Source: Zarea fungicola (Eukaryota > Ascomycota > Sordariomycetes > Hypocreales > Cordycipitaceae). From it: a DNA stretch of 60,932 nt. Position numbers and translations under genes: made by a program. The stretch covers positions 1 to 60,932 of the forward strand of contig FWCC01000073.1 of the NCBI GenBank assembly GCA_900169235.1, in the 5' to 3' direction. This document shows, in pieces, positions 34,694-42,803 of this stretch; position 1 is the stretch's first letter; each line of letters starts with the position of its first letter. The notes under the pieces were generated by a model. It was not told the DNA's origin, searched no databases, and saw only the letters and a list, made by a program, of their open reading frames with translations.

Positions 34694-35259
34694 ATGGAGT
34701 GCTTGGCGATAAATCGGCAGTACAAGGGCAGGAGCAGTACAATGTACTCATCTTGGCTCAGAGTCCACCAGATAACTACATGTAGAAGAGGAAATAAAGC
34801 AGAGACTCAAGTTGAGTCCTGAGTCATATATACCTTGATGGTCTGCGCATTGCGTTGGTCAGTCCGTCGACAAGGTTGCGTCATTCTGCCCTTTGAGCAA
34901 ATTTTGACCAATGAGGATGATGAGGATGATGAATAATTTTAAAAACAAGTAAAAACTCATCGAATACGTGCATGGGCAAGTGGGATGTTTTCTAGCTACT
35001 TCGAGATACTGTACCCCTCGGAGACTTTCTTTCCAAGACGACGGTACTGCACTCCGTGACTCGGTCCCACAACCCGGCGACATTTCGCTCCGTCAAATCT
35101 TGAAATGTCCCCGACAGCCCGGGAGTATAAATACCACACCGGCTGCTTCTCTTCAAGAAGTACATCGCATACAGCGCAGATGAACAAATGGCAATCAATA
35201 AAATAGTCATTCCAATAGCTTTACTCTAATTTCTTGAAAAACTGGCGTGCAAAATAATC
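34694..35259. other. Intergenic spacer before the flavoprotein gene
   Basis: 566 bp with a GAGGATGAT-type repeat at 34912-34931 and a TATA-like box at 35126. Frames at 34859-35187 on both strands are not convincing. Confidence 0.5.
35126..35133 (+). promoter_or_regulatory. TATA-like box of the flavoprotein gene
   Basis: TATAAATA 127 bp before ATG 35260. Confidence 0.5.
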
Positions 35260-36422
35260 ATGTCGCAAGTCTATGATGTTCTCATCCTCGGTGGCGGTCC
35301 CGCCGGTCTATCCATGGCCACCACCCTTGCCCGGCAGGCGTACACAGCTCTCATTCTCGACTCCAACGTCTATCGCAACGCGCGCGCGACACATATGCAC
35401 AATGTGCCTGGTTTCGACCATATTCCTCCAGCTGACTTTCGTGCCAAGGTGCGCAGCGACCTCATGGCGCGGTACAAATCGGTCGAGTTTCAGGACGCAA
35501 CGACGATTGTCGAAGTGCGACAGCGACATCCGACTACGTCTGGCAATGGATGTGGTAATGCGGACGATGGTAACATCACTACAGCACTGGAGTTCAAGAA
35601 TGATGTGGTGGGAAATATCATGGCCCAAATCGATAGGCTTGCAGATGCCAAATTTGAAGCCAGAGACGCACACGGCAATGTCTTTTACGGAAAGAAACTA
35701 GGAATTGCCACTGGTGTGCGAGACAAGTTGGAAGAGCAGGTCGATGGCTATGCTGAATGCTGGGGACGTGGCATGTAAGTTGTCCTCGTGTCCTTCACAC
35801 ATCGTTTTTCCATTGCCTACTTCCTTTTCGTTGCCCTACTAACAGGCCTCCCAGCTTCCACTGTCTCTTTTGCGACGGCTTCGAAGAACGCGGCGCCACT
35901 TCCGTCGGCGTCCTCGGTACCGGCCTCCTATCCTCAGCGCCGATACTCGCCCACGTCGCCCTTCTCGCCAAACGCCTCGCGTCCCAGACCACAATCTACA
36001 CTAACGGCGATACCTCTCTCGCGACCTCCCTGCCGCCCCTCTTCCACAGCACCTCTATTAATATCGAAACACGCAAAATCGCAAAATTATCTCTAAAGAA
36101 TTACCCTGCCGAAACGACAGTGGTCGTCACGTTTGACGACGGCCAGAAAAAAGAAGAAACGTTTATGGCGAGCCATCCGTGGCTGGAGCAGGCCGCGCCG
36201 TTTGCGAAGCAGCTGGGGCTAGAGGTGAAGGATGAGGCGGGAGGCGAAGTAATTGTGCTCAAAAATCCAGGGGGAGAAACCAGTGTTGAGGGATGCTTTG
36301 CAGCGGGGGATGCGGTCGTGGCGATGAAGAGTGTGGTGCAGGCGCTTCAAACTGGTCAGATAGCCGGGGCGGGGATGGTGATGCAGATAATGAAGCAGCT
36401 AGATGCCAAGGATGAGCTCTGA
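35260..36422 (+). CDS. Thioredoxin-reductase-like flavoprotein with a CxxC pair
   Basis: Two exons (35260-35774 and 35855-36422) give 360 aa; the junction makes ECWGRGIFHCLFCDG, the expected family sequence. FAD-binding GGGPAGLS lies near 11-18. The redox CLFC (Cys175, Cys178) sits before DGFEERG, where thioredoxin reductase and the GliT type carry theirs. VGVLGTGLL is the NAD(P)H Rossmann motif and GCFAAGDAV the second FAD contact near the C-terminus. It should act in the cytosol, passing electrons from NADPH to a disulfide or forming one. Relatives include housekeeping-like reductases and the dithiol oxidases (GliT, HlmI) that protect fungi making epidithio compounds. No such cluster is present here. 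The membrane protein upstream is in tandem. Function beyond disulfide redox chemistry is open. Confidence 0.88.
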
Positions 36423-36579
36423 GGGTTAATAAATAATGTTGCTGTTGCGCCACAAAGAGGCCAGCCACAAGCAAGGCTGCATTATTATCCCATATGCGTG
36501 CTGATGATCCCTACCACTTTTGGTGGCGGCAAAAGTGGAGTGCCAAGCCTCGCTAGAGGAGCAACACTTCTGTTTGTTG
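36423..36579. other. Spacer before the paralogue array
   Basis: 157 bp between the flavoprotein stop and the first part of copy A that aligns with copy C. No gene seen. Confidence 0.5.
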
Positions 36580-37750
36580 TTCACACTGACTCTTTTCTTT
36601 TGTTCCTTTTTGCATTGGGCATTGTCACTGCAGCAAAAGCAGCAGCAGAAGCAGCACCATCACCACAATATCGATACTACAAAGACCTTAGCAAAATCCG
36701 TCATGATTGCCCTCTCTTCTTTGGAGCTGTCCCCGCCCTGGAGCGAGAAGAAACCACCTAGACTCGAAGGAGACGTCCGTTCCAACGCAGCGTGGTATTG
36801 AAGATGTTCTTTCATCAAATTCTTGCCTTCAACTACAGCCACCACGTAAGTTGGCTTCTGGGATCGGGATGTCAATTGTTAACTAATTAATAAGCAGTAT
36901 CAACGTGGCCGCATTGGTCAAGTGCATGGCCTTCCTTTCTACAGCCGCCACCACATCCGCAACGTAAGTTGGCTTCTTAAACCAAAATGACAATTGTTGA
37001 CTAATCGATAAGCAGTCTTGTCACGGACCTAGAAGCTATATATTGGATGCTAAGGATGTCCCGCCACTTCTGGAACTTACTTGATCTTTTTGAGGTCTCT
37101 GTGGCCCAGTAGTACCAAGCACACTGGTTCTGACAAGTCGCAACATGGCCGGAGTGGCAAAGTGTATGTATGGCCTTCCTCTCCGAGGCCGCCACCACCT
37201 CCTCCACCACTATGTCAGTTGGTTCCTGAAAACAACACATCGATTGTTAACTAATCTATGAGAAGCATCAAAATGGCCACATTGGACGACAGTATGGCCA
37301 CCCTGGCTGCGGCCACCACCACGACCGTCACGGTAACACTGTCGGACTCTCTGTCGCCGCTACTGCCGCCAGCTCCCCAGCCCCACCATCGTGGCCCTGG
37401 TGGCCGGATTTTTCGGATCCGTGGGCACGGTGGTGGCCAAGAAGGCCGCCAGGTCGCTGAGGGCCCGGTAGGACTGGCGCCGCAATGGGCAACCTGGCCC
37501 GGCTTGATGCCGTGAACGCCGAACTGGAGGCCTTCGCCAGCCGCCGAGGCCACTGCCGGCTCCTCTGGAACCGAGAGTCTCCCCCTCTCGGACCTGCGGC
37601 GTCGTGTTTCGTGTAAGTCAGCTACCGACGTAGGCGACCTGAATTTCAAGCCAACAATTATTTGCAACTATTTAGAATGAGTGTACATACAGAAGCACTA
37701 TATATAATTAAAACATACATTTACTCTGCATCTGTCTATATTGGTGCCGT
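36580..37750 (+). pseudogene. Array member A: multi-exon copy of an unknown small membrane-protein family, broken
   Basis: The start (36585-36675; TTTTCTTT... then AAAGCAGCAGCAGAAGCAG) aligns with the beginning of copy C. Then follow repeated small exons: a1 (to 36845), a2 (36898-36963), a4 (about 37143-37213) and a5 (from 37266). The introns 36846-36897, 36964-37015 and 37214-37265 are all exactly 52 bp. Exon a2 reads AALVKCMAFLSTAATT with GTG where B has ATG. Exon a4 reads MAGVAKCM, then a 4-bp GTAT duplication breaks the frame. Exon a5 reads MATLDDSMATLAAATTTTVTVT. The hydrophobic part SPTIVALVAGFFGSVGTVVAKK is reached from a5 only through a possible 40-bp intron (37333-37372) or a frameshift, and ends at a TAG near 37468. 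The 3' intron 37613-37675 matches those of B and C. Probably decayed, or a gene using complex splicing. Confidence 0.6.
37017..37137. mobile_element. 121-bp insertion with 7-bp inverted ends (MITE-like, tentative)
   Basis: Between the splice acceptor of a 52-bp intron and the CAACATGG start of exon a4, copy A has about 120 bp absent from the same place in copy B and from exons a2 and a5. It begins CTTGTCA and ends TGACAAG, perfect inverted repeats. GTC flanks both sides, but this overlaps the repeat, so a target-site duplication is not proven. No open frame of note. Confidence 0.4.
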
Positions 37751-38051
37751 AATTCCTTGTTTATTTGCTGTTCCACACGATGATCTTCTTGAGCACCGTA
37801 ATGATGTGCTCTGCGGAGCTTGTGCGTAATCCCAAAAGTTCATTGTTGGACTTTGCAATCCTCAATCGTGCACATGCGTCGGAGACTTCTATCCCTGCAA
37901 GGTTCCATTTCTAGCCAGCAAGAGCGACAGCTGGCGGCAGCGCACTAGGCCGGCTCGTAAACGTTGATGTTGATTGTGTGTGCTCTAATGAATATTATAT
38001 CGTTAATGATACAAGTAAAATAATGTTATATATATAACATTAGCTTCTAGT
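37676..38051. other. Convergent 3' flanks of array copies A and B
   Basis: Final non-coding exons of A (from 37676) and B (to 38051) meet here. A CATCTGTCTATAT string near 37727 also occurs after copy C. A 22-bp perfect palindrome lies at 38021-38042. Confidence 0.5.
38021..38042. repeat. 22-bp perfect AT palindrome
   Basis: TAATGTTATAT followed by its exact reverse complement, in the 3' exon of array copy B; able to form a hairpin in RNA or a cruciform. Confidence 0.9.
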
Positions 38052-38725
38052 CTAAATGATTATAGATGATTGTTAGCGTGAAATCCATAACTTGTACGGC
38101 GGAGGAGGCTGACTTACACGGCCACGCGCGCCAGTGGCTGCCGGCTCATCGGCATCTGGCCTTTCAGAGCTTGTTGACACAACCTAGGTGCCACCCTGGG
38201 CCGGGAGTCTGATGGCCGCTTGGGCGACGGACTTGCTGCGCCGGATCAGATCGTCTAGATCGTCGCAGTTCCTCTGGCAGCCGCGGTTGTGCCACGAGGC
38301 AGACACGCGCCGGGTCCCCCCACTTGACGGCCTCGGTGCCGACTGCGGAAAAAAACGGCCGCCATGACGGCCAGCACGATCATGGGGGGCGATTCGGCTC
38401 CGTCTGCGGGAGCGGGAGCACGAGTCGGGGCCAGAATGGCAGAGACGGCCGAGGCGATGGAGTCGAGGCCAGCCGAGGCCCCGCAGGAAGCGGCGGCCGT
38501 GGTGGTGCTGGTGCTGGTGGTTGTGTTGACGGTGGTGCTGGAGCTGGTGGTGATGGTGGTAGCGACCTCAGAGAGGAAGGTCATACACTTGGCCACTCCA
38601 CCCATGTTGAAGACTGCTTATCAATTAGTTAACAATTGTCATTGCTTTAAGAAGCCAACTTACATTGTGGTGGTGATGTTGGTGCTACTGCTGCTGGTGA
38701 TGATGATTAGTTCGGAAAGGAAATG
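38043..38725 (-). pseudogene. Array member B: unknown small membrane-protein family, frameshifted
   Basis: Leader exon b0 (to 38664; FLSELIIITSSSSTN) aligns with the start of C. A 50-bp intron, 38614-38663, nearly identical to the 52-bp introns of A, precedes exon b1, which starts MGGVAKCMTFLSEVATTITT. A Thr/Ser run, a Cys/Ala-rich part (AAASCGASAGLDSIASAVSAILA) and a hydrophobic segment (PPMIVLAVMAAVF) follow. At a run of seven T (plus strand 38350-38356) the frame shifts. With one T fewer it would read FSAVGTEAVKW, matching FGSVGTVVAKK of A and LGAVGAAGTVW of C. In the present frame it ends at 38255 (116 aa). The 3' intron 38052-38117 matches A and C. Likely a recently broken paralogue; a sequencing error in the homopolymer is possible. 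Confidence 0.6.
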
Positions 38726-39046
38726 AGAAGAGTCAAACTCAAGTTGGGGAGGGCCCGAGTCATGATGTTGGTCCTCTTGAAAGGGAGGAAGGAAGGGGGG
38801 AAGGACGTAACCTGCGTTCATGAGTCGTCCTAGTGACGCTGAGAGAGTTGTCGTTCCTGCTGGTTACGGACTAGCACACCGTCGTGGCATCTTTTGTCAG
38901 TCATGCGCCATTAGCCAGGCAGACACAGTTAAACTGTCAATATTGAGAGGAAAGTAAGGTTTTATATAGACAGATGTGGAGCAAATGAATGTATTATTTA
39001 TATTTGTGCTTTTTTATATACAATTATATAAAATTTATCGCCTAAT
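38726..39046. other. Promoter side of copy B and 3' flank of copy C
   Basis: 321 bp. A stretch with GGAAGGAAGG and AACCTGCGTT (38786-38820) resembles the region upstream of copy C (39690-39715), so the promoters were apparently duplicated together with the genes. Confidence 0.5.
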
Positions 39047-39109
39047 CTAGACAACAGCAGACAATCATTAGCTTAAAATCTATAATGTATACCCTAGAAG
39101 CTGACTTAC

Positions 39110-39637
39110 TTAACGCCGATGAGGGATTTCGGCGGCGGGCTGGGGCTCGCAGCCCGAGGCAGCCCGGCTGCCGCCCTGGGTTTTGACGGCAGGGACGGCA
39201 ACGGCGGCGGCGGCACGCTCCGGCTCGGCGAGCTTGGCGGCGGCGCGCTCCAGATCAGCGGCCTCGTTCTCGGCCTTCTTGGTGGCCTTGCGCTGGAGCC
39301 ACCAGGTCCACACGGTGCCGGCCGCACCCACGGCCCCGAGGAAGACACCGAGGAAGCTGGCGGTGACGGTGATGGGGCCGGGGGCGTCGACACCGGCGTC
39401 CTTCACGGCGGCGGCCACGGCGGCGATGGCGGCGGCGATGGAGGCGGCGGCGGCGTTGTCGGCACCGGAGGAGCAGGTGCAGTGGCAGGCGGCGGCAGCG
39501 GTCACGGTGACCGTGGTGGTGGTGGTGATGGTGGTGGTGTTGCTGCTGATGTTGTTGTTGTTGTTGTTGTGGTTGCTGCTGCTTCTGCTTCTGCTGCTGC
39601 TGCTTCTGATGATACATTCGGAAAGGAAAGAAGAAAT
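39110..39637 (-). CDS. Array member C: most intact copy of an unknown small single-TM family
   Basis: An uninterrupted 175-codon frame (39637-39110) ends in TAA right at the donor of a 63-bp 3' intron (39109-39047) shared with A and B. No ATG is seen in this frame, so an upstream exon, a non-AUG start or decay must be assumed. The order is FLSECII, a Ser/Arg/Asn-rich run, a Thr run (TTTITTTTTVTVT), a Cys cluster (CHCTCSSG) and an Ala-rich helix. Then comes a membrane segment (ITVTASFLGVFLGAVGAAGTVW, about 89-110), WWLQRKATKK, and a charged helix able to form a coiled coil (AENEAADLERAAAKLAEPE). A and B conserve this order, which is why this frame is chosen over two other open frames on the same strand. 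A membrane-anchored protein with a Thr-rich outer part and a charged inner helix is a reasonable guess only. Confidence 0.5.
   Translation of the reverse strand: MSSFLSECIIRSSSSRSRSSSNHNNNNNNISSNTTTITTTTTVTVTAAAACHCTCSSGADNAAAASIAAAIAAVAAAVKDAGVDAPGPITVTASFLGVFLGAVGAAGTVWTWWLQRKATKKAENEAADLERAAAKLAEPERAAAAVAVPAVKTQGGSRAASGCEPQPAAEIPHRR
39537..39612. repeat. Imperfect trinucleotide repeat (CAA/CAG on minus strand)
   Basis: Runs of TTG, CTG and TTC triplets on the plus strand encode the Asn/Ser-rich part of array copy C, or Gln/His in another frame. Part of it is conserved in copy A at 36630-36660. Confidence 0.85.
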
Positions 39638-41345
39638 TCAAAACAGGGACGAGAATATGGCTTGAGTCTGTTGTGCATCCTGGAAGGAAGGAACGGACCT
39701 GCGTTTGCTAAAATGGCCGCGCCTGCCGTTTTGGAGCGAGCACTTTGGCCACAGCTTGTCGGTCATGCATCGTTGGTCATTGCATGGCGACGACCGTCTT
39801 GTAAATCCATTGTACGAATATATCCCTGCATGTTTTTTTTCAGCCATTAAATCAATTTGCATTCAGTGTCATGACTGTTACTGAATCACATGGCATCGAG
39901 TGTGCCCATTTTCTGCGATGCGTCTGGCTACAAACGGATTTTGGGGAGGGATCGAATGCTACGGACGCATGTGCGGGATCGAGCGTGGCCCATTTAGAGC
40001 TTTGAAATATATTGTTAGCAGCTCTTCTGCATGATTTTACATGGGTTTACATCTTGTTCGTGTACATGGTCTTCGACTGCAGCAAACAGACGACGTGAGT
40101 GTACCTTGACTAACAAGCTTAGCGTGAGCTAGTAGTTAGCTGCCGATAACCGATCTGCCGTGTGCCTGGATAAGTGGGTCGTAGCATGATCAGCAGTATC
40201 ACATTCATTTGTGGATTCCTCCGAGGGCGTGCGACAAGGCAGTGACAGATATAACTGCATTGCCCTGGGCGTTTTGCCCGGTGCAGGGCTATGCTTGCCC
40301 GCTTAAATGCGGCTATAGGCTTCATTCCCAAAGAGCCCGAGGTGTTTCTGCGTCTAACGATACCAGGTCCCTTGTTGCACCAATCGTCCATTGAGCCACT
40401 GTTAGGGTCATGTTGGGGAAGTTGACTGTGTTGAATCTCTTATGACGGAGTGTTGTACTTTTCGTGATTTCTATATTTTCCTTGATTCTCTTAATATACT
40501 AATAATTAAATAAATTACTTTATTAAGGCGTTTAGACTAGGAAAGGATGTTCCATTAAATTAGAAATATGTATTAGGACACATACATTTAAATAATAACA
40601 CAAACAGCTGATGTCTTACAAGCAACTATTTGTACCTCTCTGCAGCGCTAGATTTTAGTCAATTGGTAAGCTTGCGATGCCATTTTTTGAGGCCCCGGCA
40701 GAGCCTGGGTGCCACCAAGAATTGCCACCCGACCTGAGGCGTACATTTTCGCATAAAAAAAGCAGGTGGCTAAGAGAGATGACTCTGAGCTCAATTTGTG
40801 TGGAGGGGGTACCTTTTCTTGCCATTATTTCTTTACATCAAAAAGGACGGTTAAATGACGAATCTCGAAATCAGGTCCTTCGCAATTCAATTGTTCAATC
40901 ATCCACGCTGTGCCACAACAAGCCCTGGAAATTATAGTTTCAAACACAAAATTTTTGAAAGACAATATCGAGTAGTGCGATTTAATCTACCCTAATAGTG
41001 ACCAGACTTTGCGTTGCCTGAAAAACTGACACTCCTGATTGATGACGGCCGTTGTCAAGTGCGGTCGGTAGCTCTACCTGACAACCATTCAGCGCCAACC
41101 AAAAAAAAGATTACCATGTCTGTTTTAAGACATGTTTACGAATAGAATCGATTTTTTTCATCATTAAAGTTTCACCAACAATAAATTTAGAAGTATTTTT
41201 CACGCCACTGTGAAGCCACCAACGACAGCCTCAGCTTGAACCTTGCGCACCCCGTGACGACTTGACTATTAAAGTCCTGACATCGGTCATTCTGCAACCC
41301 ATTCTTTCATCTCCACCAGATCAAACATCACTACCAGAATACATT
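39638..41345. other. Intergenic, 5' of copy C and of the F-box gene
   Basis: 1.7 kb. The left 250 bp should be the promoter of copy C. The part 40440-40640 is AT-rich. Frames 40119-40391 (-) and 40677-40937 (+) have no domain. Nothing else recognised. Confidence 0.5.
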
Positions 41346-41456
41346 ATGGGATTCATTACTAAAATCAAGGCGAACCTACAGCACTCCTGATGCAAGGCTA
41401 AGGCGACCTCTTCGTCTGTCGACACCGTCACAAGCGGGCTACCCTCATACGAGACG
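41346..41456 (+). pseudogene. Relic first exon of the F-box gene with in-frame TGA
   Basis: ATG 41346 opens MGFITKIKANLQHS, then TGA at 41388-41390, then CKAKATSSSVDTV...LPSYET to a donor at 41457. The acceptor at 41509-41510 joins it in phase 0 to the F-box exon (CVLEDSQLDVMVKRAHRN). Starts like MGF-TKIKANL with a following PSYE motif are common in fungal F-box proteins, so this looks like the original exon 1 with one nonsense codon. Confidence 0.6.
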
Positions 41457-41540
41457 GTAAATATCCACTCTTTATTGGTGCATCTTCGACTTCAAACTAA
41501 TTTTATGTAGTGTGTGCTTGAGGATAGTCAGCTGGATGTC

Positions 41541-42803
41541 ATGGTTAAGAGAGCACATAGAAACCACCTGCAGAGTCCCCTCCTGCGACTACCAGACGTC
41601 CTCCTCGTCCGCATCATGGCATCTGTCGATGTCGACGGCCTCTTCAAGCTTCGCCACGTTTCTAGGGCCTTCATGCGATTATTTACCACTGAAAATATTT
41701 TCAAGGTACACCACCTCACCTCGGCGCTCGACCCGGAGAGGTTCCTTGACACCGCCCGCATTTGGACGCCACCTGCTGGTTGTTTCCCCGGACAGACAGC
41801 AAATTACATGAAGCCGTTGTGCTCGTCTTGCCAGGTACGGCGCAAGGAAGATATATTCGGCAAAGAGCTTTTTGACACAATGCCGTCTCTCTATTGCTCC
41901 GGATGTAAAAGCTCACATAAAAACATGCACTTCTCAGCAATAATGCGGGGCGAGAAGAATGACGACGAGCGTCTTTGCCTTGGCCATGAAGTCCCGCTCA
42001 AAATATGCAACCATCACTGGATAACTCTAAATCAAGTCAAAATGCTGGCTAGATACGAGCCCAATGAGAAATTCTCCTGCCAATGGCATTCATTGTGTGG
42101 CCGGTACGAGGATCCACGCACCTGCGCCTCACCGTCTTGCTCCTACGACGGTCGGCCAGTCATTCGCTGCTACATTGACGATTCGGGAAACACGCGACTA
42201 CACATGGAGTTTGCTGTTCACATAAATTTCAAGAAGGTACCGTCTGGGAAAGCTTGTCCGCATTCTCTACGGAAGGAGCTACGTGAGATTACAGAAAAAA
42301 TACCCGCCGTGGGCAACTGGAGAGACGACTTATTCCTTGGGAAAGCGGACATGGAGAGATGCTTCGATCCCAACATTTGCGACTGCGTGGAATACATTCC
42401 CCCTTCCCACCAAGGCACGCACATACGCTTCCAAGTCCGTTCCGAGCACAAGATACCCATTCAAGAGCCCGCTCCTGCAGAAGGGCATCCGTACATTAGC
42501 ACCACCGGCCGGTGTGCGTTCACTCGACATGGTTTCACTGCCCACTACACTGGAGTAGAGATAAACGTGGACTTTTTACGGTGCAAAGATCGGAGTGATC
42601 TACTGATCTTTCGGCAGACTGTCGACTGTCTTGCTGATACCAGATACGCGTCTGGCTCTGGCTGGGGTACTCTGGTGACAAGGCTCTCGTCTCACATAGG
42701 TTTGGACGAGTATTTGAACGGTCTAGTGAGTTGCACTAATTATGAATGCGGATTGTATAAATTATCAATTTTCAACAAGAATGCTGCATTGTTTTTGGGA
42801 TAA
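41541..42803 (+). CDS. F-box domain protein
   Basis: 420 aa if it starts at the first ATG after the relic exon (41541, MVKRAHRNHLQ); 467 codons with the relic exon included. The F-box lies near residues 12-48 (LLRLPDVLLVRIMASVDVDGLFKLRHVSRAFMRLF). It should bind Skp1 and bring a target to an SCF ubiquitin ligase. The rest matches the general style of the expanded F-box families of Sordariomycetes. Paired cysteines (CSSC and CSGC, with KICNHHW later) may bind zinc, and the C-terminal half has no standard repeat. Apart from the early TGA no break is seen, so the protein from ATG 41541 may still be made, or the gene may be in early decay. The target is unknown. Confidence 0.8.
   Translation: MVKRAHRNHLQSPLLRLPDVLLVRIMASVDVDGLFKLRHVSRAFMRLFTTENIFKVHHLTSALDPERFLDTARIWTPPAGCFPGQTANYMKPLCSSCQVRRKEDIFGKELFDTMPSLYCSGCKSSHKNMHFSAIMRGEKNDDERLCLGHEVPLKICNHHWITLNQVKMLARYEPNEKFSCQWHSLCGRYEDPRTCASPSCSYDGRPVIRCYIDDSGNTRLHMEFAVHINFKKVPSGKACPHSLRKELREITEKIPAVGNWRDDLFLGKADMERCFDPNICDCVEYIPPSHQGTHIRFQVRSEHKIPIQEPAPAEGHPYISTTGRCAFTRHGFTAHYTGVEINVDFLRCKDRSDLLIFRQTVDCLADTRYASGSGWGTLVTRLSSHIGLDEYLNGLVSCTNYECGLYKLSIFNKNAALFLG

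Noticed and set aside
39255..39617. Gln/His/Arg-rich open frame on the minus strand of copy C, starting with an ATG
   Set aside because: It has an ATG, which the chosen frame lacks, but its sequence is only triplet-repeat translation and is not conserved in copies A and B. Not fully excluded.
39119..39850. 243-codon Gly-rich open frame on the plus strand over array copy C
   Set aside because: Low-complexity shadow of a GC-rich, triplet-rich region; copies A and B support the minus-strand frame with the hydrophobic segment.
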